Positions 1 to 11,965 of a stretch of 64,000 nucleotides of DNA are shown piece after piece. Positions within the stretch are counted from its first letter, which is position 1, and each line of letters starts with the position of its first letter. The stretch comes from Salvia splendens (Eukaryota; Streptophyta; Magnoliopsida; Lamiales; Lamiaceae). The position numbers and the translations under genes are program-made. The notes beneath the pieces are model-generated. The model was given only the letters and a program-made list of their open reading frames with translations, searched no databases and was not told the origin of the DNA. The stretch spans positions 22,118,063-22,182,062 of the forward strand of contig NC_056049.1 in NCBI RefSeq assembly GCF_004379255.2. The letters are read 5' to 3'.

Positions 1-28
1 TTCACTTCGCTTTTCGGGGGGGGGGTAG

Positions 29-625
29 TGATGGGGTACGAACTAAACCCTAATGGCAAGCCCAATAACAGTGACGGCCCATCAGCCCAGAGCCCAAGAA
101 AGAGTATCTGTTCGGCACCAAAGAGTTCGGCACGACCAAAGAGTTCGGACTCAGCCTACAGCTCGGTAAAAGCCGACCAGTCAAGCTCTCCTCTCAGATC
201 GGCAAGAGCTGATCGGTAAAGTCCAGCAGTTCGGTCTCAGCATTCGACCGAACTAGGAGTTAGTGGACTCATGAAAGGCCTCCACGACCTCCACTATACC
301 CACGATCTATTTAGTGGTACGAAGCAGTTATTGAGCAGTTATTGCTCACCCACGATCTTGTTAGTGGGGCTGCAAACCACGATCCTAGTTCAATGTATAA
401 ATAGGACTTAGATCAGATAGACAGGGTTAAGCTCTCTAGAGATAAAACATCATATAGCAAGTCTGTGTTGTAAGCTGTAATCCCAGATCAAGCAATACAA
501 TCTTGCCCTCCCTTCTTCCCGTGGACGTAGATTTACTTCAGTAAATCGAACCACGTAAATTCTTGGTGTCGTAGTCTTTATTCTCTACCAGCATTTACTA
601 ACATCAAAAATTCGCGGATCCATCA
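29..625 (+). mobile_element. LTR of a Ty3/gypsy-type retroelement (3' LTR, element cut by window edge)
   Basis: The LTR begins TGATGGGG and ends GGATCCATCA. It is directly preceded (positions 5-28) by a purine-rich run, TTCG followed by many G and TAG, which is the same polypurine tract that precedes the 3' LTR of the complete element at 23663. It is therefore the 3' LTR of an element whose body lies left of the window. Many words are shared with that element, including GAGTTCGG modules, a TATA box at about 394 (GTATAAATAGG) and the CTCTCTAGAGATAAAACA stretch. It is 597 bp and lacks the internal duplications seen in the other copies. No target duplication can be checked because the left end is missing. 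Confidence 0.85.
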
Positions 626-821
626 AGAGCCATATAAATAATTAATATAAACAGCTTTGAGCTTTGGGAACTGCGATAAACCTTTTTATTCCAAAAAAAC
701 ACGATTGTTAACAAATTAATACTACTCCTGTAATCCATCCACAATTCCACATAGCCAGTTTAATTTCCTCTTCAATAATTTAGGAATCGATCCCTTCATT
801 AAATTATGATTTTTCATATTA

Positions 822-1006
822 CTCCCTCCGTCCCACAAGAATATGCACTTTTTAATTTTAGAAAGTCTTTTCTCTCTAATAAGGTGAGACTCATCCTCCA
901 CTACCAATACTTTAATTATCTTTTCTCTTTACATCTCTCTTACTACCAATTTTACATTAAAACCCGTGGCTTCTCTAAAGTGCATATTCTTTGGGGACGG
1001 AGGGAG
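822..1006. mobile_element. Stowaway-type MITE (185 bp)
   Basis: The terminal inverted repeats are CTCCCTCCGTCCCACAAGAA on the left and its near complement ending GGACGGAGGGAG on the right. A TA target duplication flanks both sides (820-821 and 1007-1008). There is no coding capacity. This is a Tc1/mariner-derived Stowaway element. Confidence 0.9.
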
Positions 1007-1130
1007 TATGATACTAAAATATGCTAATAAATTATAAAATAATTATTTTAATCTGATTTTGCAATCATGTCAAAATTTCAGCAATTCAATGGTAATTACG
1101 AGTTAATAATTTATTCATGTAGCATTAGGA

Positions 1131-1508
1131 GTGCGTTAGGGTGATACCACTCTTAAAGTGACAACGTGACAACAAGTAACAAGCAATCTGCAATACATAT
1201 GCATGCAATATGTGATATATAGCCAAACAATTTTCCATATGGTTCCAAGCAATATGCGATACGGAATCTGAGTACTATGGTGACACCATAGTTAAAATAA
1301 CAATCTAGACAAGCAACTTGACATATGGTTTCAAGCAATCTGCTATATGAAATCAAAGATAATCAAGCAATCTACGATACATAGGCAAACAAGTCTACCA
1401 CTTGGCAGACTAAGATTGAATCTGCTCCTAAATCTAACGGTTGTCTTTAGTGGTACAGTGTCATCTTAAATGGTGTTGTCATTTTAACCCAAACTTATAG
1501 CATTAACC
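1131..1508 (+). repeat. Unclassified dispersed repeat, copy 1
   Basis: This stretch holds repeated modules of the type CAAGCAATCTGC-GATACAT and the words TTAAAGTGACAACGTGACAA and TAAGATTGAATCTGCTCC. The same modules occur in reverse orientation at about 39670-40056, so this is a dispersed element with at least two copies in the window. The left edge (GTGCGTTAGG) and the right edge (AGCATTAACC) are weakly inverted relative to one another. I see no ORF and cannot assign a superfamily. Confidence 0.65.
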
Positions 1509-1510
1509 AA

Positions 1511-1726
1511 AACAATATCACATAATCAGATTTAGCCAGCATTTCTCACTTTATACTAAATTAAACAATGTCACACAATCCCAACAATATCACATAATCA
1601 GGTTTAGCCAGCATTTCTCACTTTATACTAAATTAAACAATGTCACACAATCCCAACAATATCACATAATCAGGTTTAGCCAGCATTTCTCACTTTATAC
1701 TAAATTAAACAATGTCACACAATCCC
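1511..1726. repeat. 72-bp tandem repeat, three copies
   Basis: A unit starting AACAATATCACATAATCAG begins at 1511, 1583 and 1655, giving a period of 72 bp. The copies are nearly identical (one G/A change near position 1530), so the array is young. It starts directly after the dispersed repeat at 1131-1508. Confidence 0.9.
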
Positions 1727-2076
1727 ATTCTTGCATAATACTATAAACTCCAATTCAATAAATAAAATTATTTAATTTGCTATAATACGCCGTTCGAGAG
1801 TCTAAAATCTGATGTTGTTATAGTTGACGTTCGACAAAATTACATAACAGCATCTCTGATTGAAGACAAAGAGGGACAACTATACCCCAAAATTTGTGAT
1901 ATTACTAATAAAAAATATGTAATTTACAAGAAAAATAAAAAAATAAACAAAGTTGATAATTTGAGCTGCCATTACTTCTAAAAAGTATTAATCAGTTGGG
2001 TGACTGACCCAATGGTTAATATTCAAATTCACATCAAATTGATGAACATAAAAAGTGGCCTTTTTCCAAAATAATA
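1727..2076. other. AT-rich spacer
   Basis: No gene, RNA or clear repeat is recognised here. Confidence 0.5.
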
Positions 2077-2300
2077 CTCCCTCGTCTCTCAAGAATATGC
2101 ACTCTTTCCTTTTTAGTCCGTCATACAAGAATATGCACTTTCTAATTTTAGAAAGTATTTTCTCTCTAATGAGGTGGAACTCATTCTCCACTAACAATAC
2201 TTTATTTATTTTTTCTCTCCACCTCTCTCTTACTTCACCAATTTTACAATAAAATTCGTGCCGCCCCCAAAGTGCATATTCTTTGGGGACAGGGGAGCAG
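2077..2300. mobile_element. Stowaway-type MITE (about 224 bp)
   Basis: It starts CTCCCTCGTCTCTCAAGAAT and ends TTGGGGACAGGGGAGCAG, between TA dinucleotides. Its interior resembles the MITE at 822-1006 (AAGAATATGCACTTTCTAAT), so the two belong to one subfamily. A short direct repeat of the terminal region occurs near the left end. Confidence 0.8.
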
Positions 2301-2454
2301 TATCAATAAACTTCTTTCATGGATGACTAATATTCAAAATTCACATCAAATTGATGAACATAAGTAGCCAAATAAACAACTAATTAAATTCTGAAATGAT
2401 GGATCGGAAGTACAAACTCATACCTTACCATTTTACCCAAACCCTATATACTCT

Positions 2455-2665
2455 TCTTTCTCACAAAGTTTGTCTCATTTTATTATTTTCATTCGTCCCT
2501 CAAAGATTGTTCCAGTTTCAATCTTTTAAAAAATAGATATTAAATACATCCTCAATTTCCTCAACGTGGGACCCTTATTCCACCACACACCTTCCATTTA
2601 ATTCAAAGTTAAATAATTTTTTAAAATATGCGTCAGATCAAATTGAGACAAACTTTGTGGGAGCT
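2455..2665. mobile_element. Degenerate inverted-repeat (Stowaway-like) element
   Basis: TCACAAAGTTTGTCTCA near 2461 is mirrored by TGAGACAAACTTTGTGGGAG near 2642-2664. A truncated CGTCCCTCAAAG motif lies inside. Boundaries are approximate and the element is decayed. Confidence 0.5.
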
Positions 2666-4431
2666 ATTATGTTATGAAATGTTTAATTACTCCGACATTG
2701 AAAACTTAAAGTAGCGAAACAAGGTACCGACATCTTTATTAAATTTATTCAATAAATGCTTATCTTCCAAAGATAATTCAAAGCATAAAAATGTTATCTC
2801 TAAATTGACTTCTGATTACCACATATTTATTTGGTTGCGAGAGTTCTATCCAATCAAAAACTTAATTCATGCAACTAAATTATTGGTAAAATGGTCTCAA
2901 AAATAAATCATGTGTAAATGAAACAACATCTGCAGTTTGCTAGGAACTAGATAAAATTATCGCTGACAAGTGGATTTTTTTAAAGTTCAGTCAAAATAAA
3001 ATATACTCCGTATTGTATTTTCCTGTTATAACAAAAAAGTCTTGAAAATAAAGAAAAATATTGATACTATTAATAAGTCGAAAATGCATAGAAATTCAAC
3101 AACCGCGTGTTGTGGAAACTAGAATAAATCATTAAAGAACATGTTTTCATCACTTACGCGTACTTAGCTTTGAATAAAATATTCAAATTTCTATGTAAAA
3201 TTATAGTTCAATGTTTCATTGAAGATGTAGTTTTCATAGTTGTTGGCAAAATTCATTGTAGAATATTTGGAATTCAATTTCCAGTTCCAGAGTTTGAATT
3301 CTAATATATTCATAAAGTTTTCAGAAGACTTTTTCTCCCCCTCATTAATATATATTTCTAGAAAAATGTGTACTCTTACAAATTTTGAACTTTAAATATA
3401 CTTATATATCTTAATTTATAAGGATATCTTAGCAATTTGGAACAACTAAATTTGGTTTTGTTTTTAATACGAGGTAAGAATCCTTCTATATCTATTTTCT
3501 AAAAACATCTAGTCATTATATGTACTAAACTGAAGAGGGGCACAATTAATATAGGAGCAATGAATTTATATATCAAAATTTATATTGTTAATACAAAACA
3601 ATAAGAAAGCAAGTATTACGTCTACTACTCTATCTATCCATGATTACAAGTCTTACTTTTTGATGACTTACATTTAAGAAATGTGAACAAATATAGACGA
3701 TAGCGTATTCAAGATTTTCGATTTAAAAGTGCAATAACAATTTGGAACTTCAAAATCCAAAAAATAGTTGTTTTTTATATTATTTTTAATTTAATATCTT
3801 AATTAAAATTTTTATCTTTGTTTTATTCAAAGAAAATGCATTATATATATAAAAAAAGTGAATACTTTCTAGTGCACTATTTGGATAAATATAGAGAATT
3901 TACTTCAATTTTGATAGGGTATAATTATTTTTACTAAAGAAAATGTTATATTTAACCACTAAACCTAATACTAAATGGATACTACCTCCGTTCCAAGATG
4001 CATGAGGCATTTTTTTGGACTCCTACTTTAAGTAACGGGTGTTTAAAGAATAAAATTGAGAAATGGAGATTAAAGTAAGAAAGAATAAATTTGTTGCCAA
4101 AAAATGAAACGACTCAACTATCTTGGAAGGATCCGAAAAGGAATACAATTTAGCTATTTTGAAGGGATTATTTATTAACTTTATTTTTAGAGATAATAGC
4201 TAAATGTGAATGGTAAAAGTTAGAGAAATGTAAGTGTTTAATTTTATATGAAGTATTAGTTTTATTGTAATAAAATGGGTAAAATTTACTTACCAGTGAA
4301 CAACAAGTAGTAATGGATGTACCAAAATAGCTAAATAAAGCGTGTAATCGCGATGCTAGAAAGTAAATAACTAAATATGTACTTCCACTAAAAGCTGAGA
4401 ATCAAGATTATCATATATGTATATATATGTA
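2666..4431. other. Gene-free AT-rich region with one degenerate Stowaway-like MITE
   Basis: No coding region is recognised. At about 3982-4142 a decayed Stowaway-like pair is visible: CTACCTCCGTTCCAAGAT on the left, and ATCTTGGAAGGATCC on the right. The rest is low-complexity AT-rich sequence. Confidence 0.5.
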
Positions 4432-4577
4432 GGGTCCATTTGGTAGCTATATTTTACTAGGATGAATGACTTATTCATGTTTTACTTAGGTATGAAAGAT
4501 CTCAACCTAGGAATACTACCGATGAGATTGTTTATAAACTAACATGGCAAATCCAACTCAGCTACCAAATGTGGCCT
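4432..4577. mobile_element. Short MITE downstream of LESV
   Basis: GGTCCATTTGGTAGCTATA at the left is the inverted counterpart of AGCTACCAAATGTGGCC at the right. The element is about 146 bp without an ORF. The target duplication is not clean, so the superfamily (Tourist- or hAT-like) stays open. It lies about 20 bp beyond the LESV stop codon, so it must sit inside the 3' UTR. Confidence 0.65.
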
Positions 4578-4598
4578 TACTAGCTAATAATAATGGCA

Positions 4599-7513
4599 TC
4601 AACTGTTCTCCGGCCACTCGGATGGCTTCTTAACGTCGCGCAGCTGAGTTGAGTTCTCAAAGCAATGGTAGAAACCGTAATGTGGAAATCTCTCGTACCA
4701 CGTATCTTGTTGAACATGAGTGTCCCAATGCTCACCACAGCTGCTCTTTCCATACTTGTGCACCCACCCCGAACCGTTGTGGCCTTCACCCCATGTCCGG
4801 TTCCAACGGTCTCCATATTTCCCTTCCCACCAGCTCTCCCCTTGCTTCACCCCCTGGCTGTTTGCGTCGAAATTCTCATCCCATTTATCGCCCCACTTAG
4901 CCCATCCATCACCCTCAAAGCGCTCAGCCCATTTGTCTGTGTATTTCGTGCTCCCCCCGTGTCCATCATACTTCTCACCCCACCTATCATGAACAAGAAC
5001 AGTCAATGTACTAAACATGTTATGTACTGTAATAGATAATCACACACATGTCTCATTTCAGTTTCATTTAGTTGTTTCATGGAAGCATTTAGCCTGATTT
5101 AGGTACCTTTCGTGCCAGACGTGTGCATGACCAGCTTCTAAAGAAGTGTTTGGATCGATGCTGCACCACTTGTGAGCCCACTTCTCGGCTTGGCCTGCAC
5201 CATAGTGCTCAAACCATTTCTCCTGCCACTCAGTCCCTTGCATATTGACTCCCCACTTTTCCGCTGTTTTCTCAAGATGGACGGAACCATCAATCTGGGC
5301 ACTCATCAAAGAAGCTATTAGGAACATGTATTTATTGATTCTTGAACTAAAAACTTATCCCTCAGAAGCAATTAGGATCTAAACACCACAAACTAGACGT
5401 ATCACTAATCATGTGTGATCATATAAGTAATGGGTACGTTTTGAATGAATTAGTTTTGATTCGTATTCGGTTTCATTTGGCTGTTGTATACTAGACAGTT
5501 TCAGAAGATATGGTGCTTCACAGATGATCATGGAATCACATACATAATAAACTGCTCATTATAAAGTAAGATAATGCCTAACCTCCATCATCGATTCCCT
5601 CCAGTATTCACGCCACACGTTTCCTGCAGCATCCCGACCAGATTTCTCAGAACCAAGTTCCTTATAAGCAAGATCATCAGCAGCTTCCCAGTATTTGTTT
5701 TCCCACTCAACACCTTTATCCGCACTAACGCCTCTGATCAGAGTCCACTTACAAACCACCCCATCAGGCCTTTGTTCTATACCCGTCTCCTTCCACCACC
5801 TCGTTCCATCAGGGTTTACTCCCTGGTTGGATTCTTCATTAATTTCACTCAGCGCCTCAGCTGCTTCAGTTGCATTTGTCGAGAACTCAACATCCCGTTT
5901 CTCTACCTCCACAAAAGACTGAAGAGGGGGTATGGGGACAAGATTCTGACTTTGAAGCATTTCAGTCTCAAATGGAATCGACAGAGATTCCATGCTTCGC
6001 TCCTGTTCCAGTACAGGGCTGCTTGGAGCTGAAAATGGAGACGCTGGCTTGAGTTTAGCACTGCCGAAAGAATCATCACCTTCACCGCCATCATCTTGTA
6101 GAGGAGGTGCCCAAGCCCAGAAACTTGGACCTGGTGTTCCGCTGGTCGAGTTACTGGATTGCGGTACCGAAATGCTGGAAATTTCCCTCCCTGGCCATGT
6201 TAACATATCAGAGCAAATCCATGACATGATACATCAAGAATAAGCAACAATTTCAAACTATTGAGAAACGCAAATACAGAATGCCGATTTAGGTTTCCAG
6301 TAGTCCTACTGAGATAATGATTTTGTTAAGATTTTAACGACCAGCCATCTATCAGTAGACATTAATAACATCCTCAAGGACAAGAAGCCGTAACTGTAAA
6401 ATGGTAACATATGACATCTAGGATCAGCCAGACGAAAACAAGAACACGCAATGCATTATCATACAATTTGACATTAGGCGAAACAGAAGATAGAAAGCAT
6501 AGTTTGTTGACAAACTCAAACACAAGTTCTTGGATCAGAATCATACAATAATCATTAAAAAAAGGCATAGAACTAAGTTATCAAGGAGTTCTTCACAATC
6601 ACAATCAATACTCAATGATCATAGCTGGCTTAAGTGAGCAATCTCAACCATAACTGAACTCTTGAGCATATCACCCTTTTCAATATTGGAAGCTTGAAAA
6701 CAGTAATTCACGGATTAGGTGACTAATAAAATCAGTTTAACAGGATGAATCCAACCGTCTGCTTTACTAAAATTAGAATAATACAGCAACTATTACTACA
6801 TATTTATTCATTCTTGACATGAAATAGAATGATGCCCAAAATAAACAAAGTTGCAAGATACTTCTCATGCCCAATTTGTCTGAGCTTTCTCATCCATAAA
6901 CAAAAATACATACTTATCAAATAAAATTGCAAGCTGAGAAATAAAATTTGAGTTTTTATTAAATAAATTTTTAAAAAATGGGGATAAATCAATTACCCTC
7001 ATCGAGATCGGCCATCTCCTCACCACCACTGAGAACGTCCAGCTCACCGGTCTCCGGCTGCGGAGGCGCGCTGTCCTTGATCAACGCTCTGGTGGCCGAA
7101 ATCGCGGCGGCGGCACGATCGATCACCTGCATTCTCTGCACCTTATCCCTCTCCTCCGGCGGAACCTCTAGAAGCTTCTCGAACTCGCGGCTCCTTTTCT
7201 CCAAATCCTCCGCGCTCTCCTCTCCCGAATCCTCCACCGTTTTATCGGCCATTATCTCAAACTGCAGCGAGCTTCTCTCGCGCTCCCTCGCCTTCTTCCA
7301 CATGTCCAAGTACGAGTCTCGACTCTCGTTCGCAGCCTTCACTCTGGAAAATCCCGCGATCCTCGAAATGCTCATCGCACTGTGTTGATTCCCCAAAATG
7401 TGTACGGACCGCCATGGAAGTGTTTTCTCTGTGAAGATGAAAAAAGGACTCCCTCCGTTCCGGCGGCGGAGTGCGGTGGCGAGTGAGTGAGGTGGGTGGA
7501 AGTGAGTTGCCAT
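4599..7513 (-). CDS. LESV: LESV (LIKE EARLY STARVATION 1)-type starch-associated plastid protein
   Basis: Exons read on the minus strand are 7513-6997, 6190-5583, 5294-5107 and 4983-4599. All junctions are GT-AG and phases agree, giving 565 codons, close to the roughly 580 residues I recall for Arabidopsis LESV. The N-terminus is a likely plastid transit peptide (residues 1-60, rich in R and S), followed by DSYLDMWKKARERE and a conserved helical segment with VQRMQVIDRAAAAISATRAL. A short proline/serine part contains PGPSFWAWAPP. The C-terminal half is the family hallmark, a Trp- and acidic/Gly-rich repeat domain (for example AEKWAHKW, DRWGEKYDG, WGDKWDENF). In the family this domain binds alpha-glucans and helps organise starch granules in the stroma. 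The start at 7513 was preferred for its good context (AAAAATGGC) and because it leaves room for a transit peptide; an ATG at 7375 is the alternative. Family assignment is from memory of the repeat pattern. Confidence 0.88.
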
Positions 7514-8964
7514 TTTTCCGGAGTAACCGAAATTGGTGTTGATTTGGAGTGAAATTGAGTATGGTGAAGGAGATTTGATTCGTTTTGGACCTTGATTGGG
7601 GGGAATCGAAAGAGATTTTCGTGTAATTGAAGGAAGGTTTAAGATGCCTAGCTTCAAGGTCCGAGAAAAAAGTTGCAGGATTTAACGGAAAATACCTGCC
7701 CTTTCACGTGTGCTGTTGCTTTACGATGACTCACGTGGGAAGTGGCGATTTTGGGAGGAATTGCAGGGAACTGTATGTAAAGTCGTGTAGGGAACTTTTC
7801 CGAGGTGAAGTTGATTGTCTATTGTTAAATTAATAAATTGGCCTCCGTTTTTTTCATTAATTAAGACGACGTTACTTCATTTACGGAAATTGAGAATATT
7901 GTAGTTCCAAAAGAAAAAATATTTCAAGTGGGTTTAAAATGTAAACTAGAGAAAAAGTTGGTTATAAGTTAAAATGTAAATATTTCTTGTTGAGAAATTA
8001 TTTACTAAACTTAATTAACACACATTCTTCTTTTCTAAACATACTAACAAGTTGTCATGCATCATCCATGATATGATATGATATGATGATACATACACAT
8101 GAAAAGTGAATAGACATATATGAAATGACAGATAAATTAGTTTGTGTTTGTCCCTCTGAAAGTATTCGTGGACGAATGAATACATCCTCAATTATTCAAT
8201 AATTACGTCCAGCCATGTTGGGGGAAAGACAAAAACATCAAAACAAAAATATTTCTCTATTTCGTGACTATTTTAACAACTTTGAAAAAGTTTCTTATAT
8301 CATGATTCACTGTTTCAGTATTTTTACTACTATTTCTTGCAAAAACTTAACTTTATTACTCCCTCCATCCCTGAAGAGTATGCACTATTTCCTTTTTTAT
8401 CCGTCCTCAAAGAGCATAAACTTTCAATTTTGGAAACTTTATTCTCTCAAATAAGAAACTCATTCTCCAATAACCATACTTAAAAACTTTCTGTATCTAT
8501 TTCTCTCTTACTTTACTAATAATACATTAAAACCCTTTACTAATAATACATTAAAACTCATGCAGAATCTAAAGTTTATACTCTTTGGGTTGGGGACGTA
8601 TTTTAACCGTAGTATAAACTTCATGTTCTGAATTTTACTGAATTGGTGAATTTTGCAAAAGTAATTTCACTACCTTGCCGGACAATGATTGGATGAAAAA
8701 ACAAATTCTATTCTACAATCATTCAGGTAGCTGTCATGTACCAAATCAACACTGTCGACTTCTTTTTCTCCAGTTTTTCCTTTCACTTGATTTTCTTAAC
8801 CACATAAACTCGAGCGATTATCGACATCACTTGTTAATTATCTTAATTATTGTTAACCTCTTGAGGGAATTAACTAATTGCATTTACAAAATTAGCACTT
8901 TCCATATATCAAAACTTATTACTAATAAACATCAATTATAATACGTACACACTATCTTTTAGAA
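7514..8964. other. LESV 5' flank and spacer with one decayed Stowaway MITE
   Basis: The first 150-300 bp upstream of 7513 should hold the LESV 5' UTR and promoter; no clear TATA box was pinned down. At about 8359-8604 a Stowaway-like element starts CTCCCTCCATCCCTGAAGAG and ends near TTGGGTTGGGGACGT, with a worn right end. The remaining sequence is AT-rich without recognisable genes. Confidence 0.5.
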
Positions 8965-9368
8965 TTAGTAAAAAGCAAGCCCATTTGAGCCCATGATGGG
9001 AGTTGGAATATCGGGCCCGGCTCCGGAGGTGTGTGATTTCGGGCCCATGAGGCTGGGATCGTGCGTCGGCGGCGCCGTGGTGATCTCCGGCGGTGAAGTT
9101 CCGGGTATGTATGTCGGGTCATGGGCTACCCGGAGTAAAGGTAAACCACAATTTTGCTTGGAAATTGCATGGAATTGTGTGATATTGAAGCATAGATTGG
9201 GATGCTTTTCTTGAAGAAATTTGATGAGATTGAACCCACAATTGTACACATTTTCTTCTTTTTTCACTAGTTTAGGTGATGATGAATTTTGGTTTGGGAG
9301 TTGCAAGTGAGAAAATAGATATACATAGTGTGTGTGAAGGTGGCAATAAGGGAACACTTGGACTTCAT
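8965..9368 (-). other. Possible small proline-rich ORF, unresolved
   Basis: A locally GC-rich island (about 8990-9140) keeps one minus-strand frame open for roughly 130 codons, ending at a stop at 8965. Its C-terminus is proline-rich (PGTSPPEITTAPPTHDP, then GPDIPTPIMG). The frame has no upstream ATG. The only nearby ATG (9368-9366) is in another frame and encodes a signal-peptide-like start (MKSKCSLIATFTHTMYIYFL) that stops after about 33 codons. It could be a spliced or frameshifted small secreted-peptide gene, or chance. I do not recognise a family. Confidence 0.2.
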
Positions 9369-9796
9369 GCAGAGAAGAATGGAGTTCAAGAATTCGTGGC
9401 TCTGAGATATTGATTAAAAATCCAATGCATTATTAAAATCTAAAATGATTAATACACGTAAATATAATTATATACTCCACAAATTATGACCTAATTAATT
9501 TTTGTCGAGGGTGATTACTGAAATTCAGAAAATGGAATACAGAATGAAGTAAAACAGAAACAAGGCAAATAAATACAGTGAGGCTAACATTCGATCAAAT
9601 AGAACTTTGGGAAATGAATTGAGGTTGAAAAATTGCATCTTTGTCAGTTTCATACATTGTAAAACATGTCAGTTGGAGGGCATTGCTGTTTTTTGGGGTA
9701 ACCGGTCACTCTGCATCGATCAAACGGTCTAGTGTTGATGTCATTGCTGGTTATAAGACGAGGCTCATGTTTAGGTCTCGATTTCGTGGCAAGATA

Positions 9797-11965
9797 TCAC
9801 AGTATCCAGCACCTGCAGCCTGAAGACTCTTCTGGACCTTCAAACCATCTGTCCCAGGTCGGATTTATTGGCCCGATGGTCCTGAAACGAGAGCGAAGAC
9901 AAGAAATGAGCTCAGTAAGAGAAGTCGATTTGAGTAACTACTAAGGGGAAAACAAGCAGAAGCTTCTTACTCTGGGAGCAAAGGGTCTGGTCTTGTTTCA
10001 ATGTTGATCAGCATCCTGGACAAATACATTTCACGTTAAAGGATGATGGCATAAGAATACGAACTTGTAAACTAGTGTAATCTTGCTTACTCTTTGCAAG
10101 CAGCCGAGGCGTTCTCCATTTTCTCAAGTTGTTCCAGTTCTTCCTGTTGAACAATTATCAGTCATGAGTATCTTTTTTCTTTCTTTTTTGTTGAAGTTGC
10201 ATACTTAATAGAACTACATGGTTGTAGCAGAATCATGGATAATGATAAAAATGTATTTTGAGAAATGATGTTTGACCAAGGAAACAAGAAATCAAAGTTA
10301 CTCCAGCAACAAGCATTCGTAAACATCATTTGACAATCAAACTGTAGAAGGTTCCTTGAAAAATGAAGACTACACCATATCTGTACAAGCTCATTCAAGA
10401 ATATCCTCGATTCGACCAAGTTCTTGAAACGCCTGATGAAGCACATAATCTTGAAATACCGGTTGCATAGGACAGATTTTATGAATAAAATTTTACATGT
10501 TCCTCCATTTCTCCTAACTTTATAAAAGCCCATGTTTATGCAAATTAAAGATGTCGTGGCTGGTTTCTGGTATTTTGGCGTGCAGGGAAAAAAACCAAGT
10601 GACATCCACTAATTTGGCATCGATGTATATAAGCAAAGATATAGCAGTACCAAACTAGGCTTAAGGCTACATTCATTAATACTTCTAGCAAGGAAAGAAT
10701 TCACAACCTACCTCTAAGCCAAACAGGAGAGTTTTTAGTATACAAAACGTGCATCGATAAGCTCCTATGAGCATATTAGATCTCATTTTATAGGTCATCA
10801 AATATGTCGAATCGACTTCTTATCCTATGAAGAACAACCCCCTTATTATGTTGCATGGAATTGGAAAAGGGAAGAACTAATAAACATATGGACTCTAAAA
10901 ATGCTATACTAAAACCTTGTCAGCCTAATAATTCAATTTCTAACTTCCTTTTTCTCATTTCATACAACCCATCGCATAATGGTAGAGGCTAACCTGCAGT
11001 GTGCATGATGTGAGGGATCTTAAAAGTAACCTGTGTATCCACCTAGAACAATTTTAGTAGCCACAAATAAAATCAAGGTAGCATTCATAAAGCAACAAAA
11101 GACTCTTTTTTTCCCTCGGTAACATTAATTTCACAGGTAGAGAATCTTTAAGGTAGAAGAATTTCAAGAAGATCTTTTCCCCTTTTCATGTACTCACTAC
11201 TAGCAACAAAATTTCAACAACAATGTCAAACACATCAAAAACAGACTTGAGTTCCCTCAAAAGAGACCAAAGAAGTACTTTCCTAGTATCTATCTTATGA
11301 TCGGTAAAACGTAAAGCAAATCTTTAATAGAGCATCCTGCATAACTAATGGAAGATATTCCTCCAACCACACACACACATAGGCAGATACTAATAGCTGT
11401 TTAGTAACAAAATTCCAAGCCAGTAAGATTCTTTGGTCAAAACTATCATTCTATTAACTACATGAACTACAAAGAATCACAGGGCACATTTTACATTTCA
11501 AATATTTCCCTTGGCTGAAAATTACCAGCTGCTGAGAAGTTAAATTGACTAAGTTTAACGAACTAAGGTAGCCCCAATGTGAAGCTAAGCAAGAAAAAGA
11601 CAACTGCAGAACGAAAAGTCTACTGCCCAACAAATTAGGGCAGCAATTTTGTTCTCTTCCTCAATAATTCCACAAACTAACAAGAAAGAAGCAAAGACCA
11701 ACCAAAACAGAGTTCAATTCCAATGCACCATTACCATCAAGTTTTCACAAATACACAAACAGGGCCTCAATAAAATCACAACACAAAATCACAAAAAAAA
11801 AACAGTGAATGAAAAAGCTAAAAATTATGGAAGTCAACCGAAATATACCTCCAAGAAACGAATTTCTTGCTCGAGACTCTTCAATTCAGCAGATATCCTG
11901 TGCTTCCCTCGAGTATCCGCTGCTCCAGCACCCGATCGCACTTCACCGGAATTCCCTGTTTGCAT
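9797..11965 (-). CDS. AGG2: Heterotrimeric G-protein gamma subunit, type A (AGG1/AGG2-like)
   Basis: Exons on the minus strand are 11965-11849, 10143-10091, 10015-9971 and 9881-9797. Junctions are GT-AG, phases agree, and the product is 99 residues. The N-terminus is variable; ADTRGKHRISAELKSLEQE opens the G-gamma-like coiled coil that pairs with G-beta. The DPLLP motif and WDRWFEGP follow. The C-terminus is GCRCWIL, a CaaX box (CWIL) for prenylation, with an upstream Cys that is a likely palmitoylation site; together they place G-beta-gamma at the plasma membrane. The last-residue Leu favours geranylgeranylation by general CaaX rules. Intron 1 is 1.7 kb, far larger than the others (75 and 89 bp). 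The start ATG at 11965 was chosen because it gives the usual length of about 100 residues. The choice between AGG1 and AGG2 orthology rests mainly on gene neighbourhood. Confidence 0.93.
10144..11848 (-). other. Long first intron of the G-gamma gene
   Basis: This is a 1.7-kb intron between the exon ending in FLE and the exon starting EELEQLEKM. It starts GTATATTTCGG and ends TTCAACAG on the minus strand. No inserted transposon or separate gene is recognised inside it. Confidence 0.75.

Noticed and set aside
4649..5039. Plus-strand ORFs opposite the last LESV exon
   Set aside because: They are shadows of the Trp/Gly-rich LESV coding sequence; no independent gene signals.
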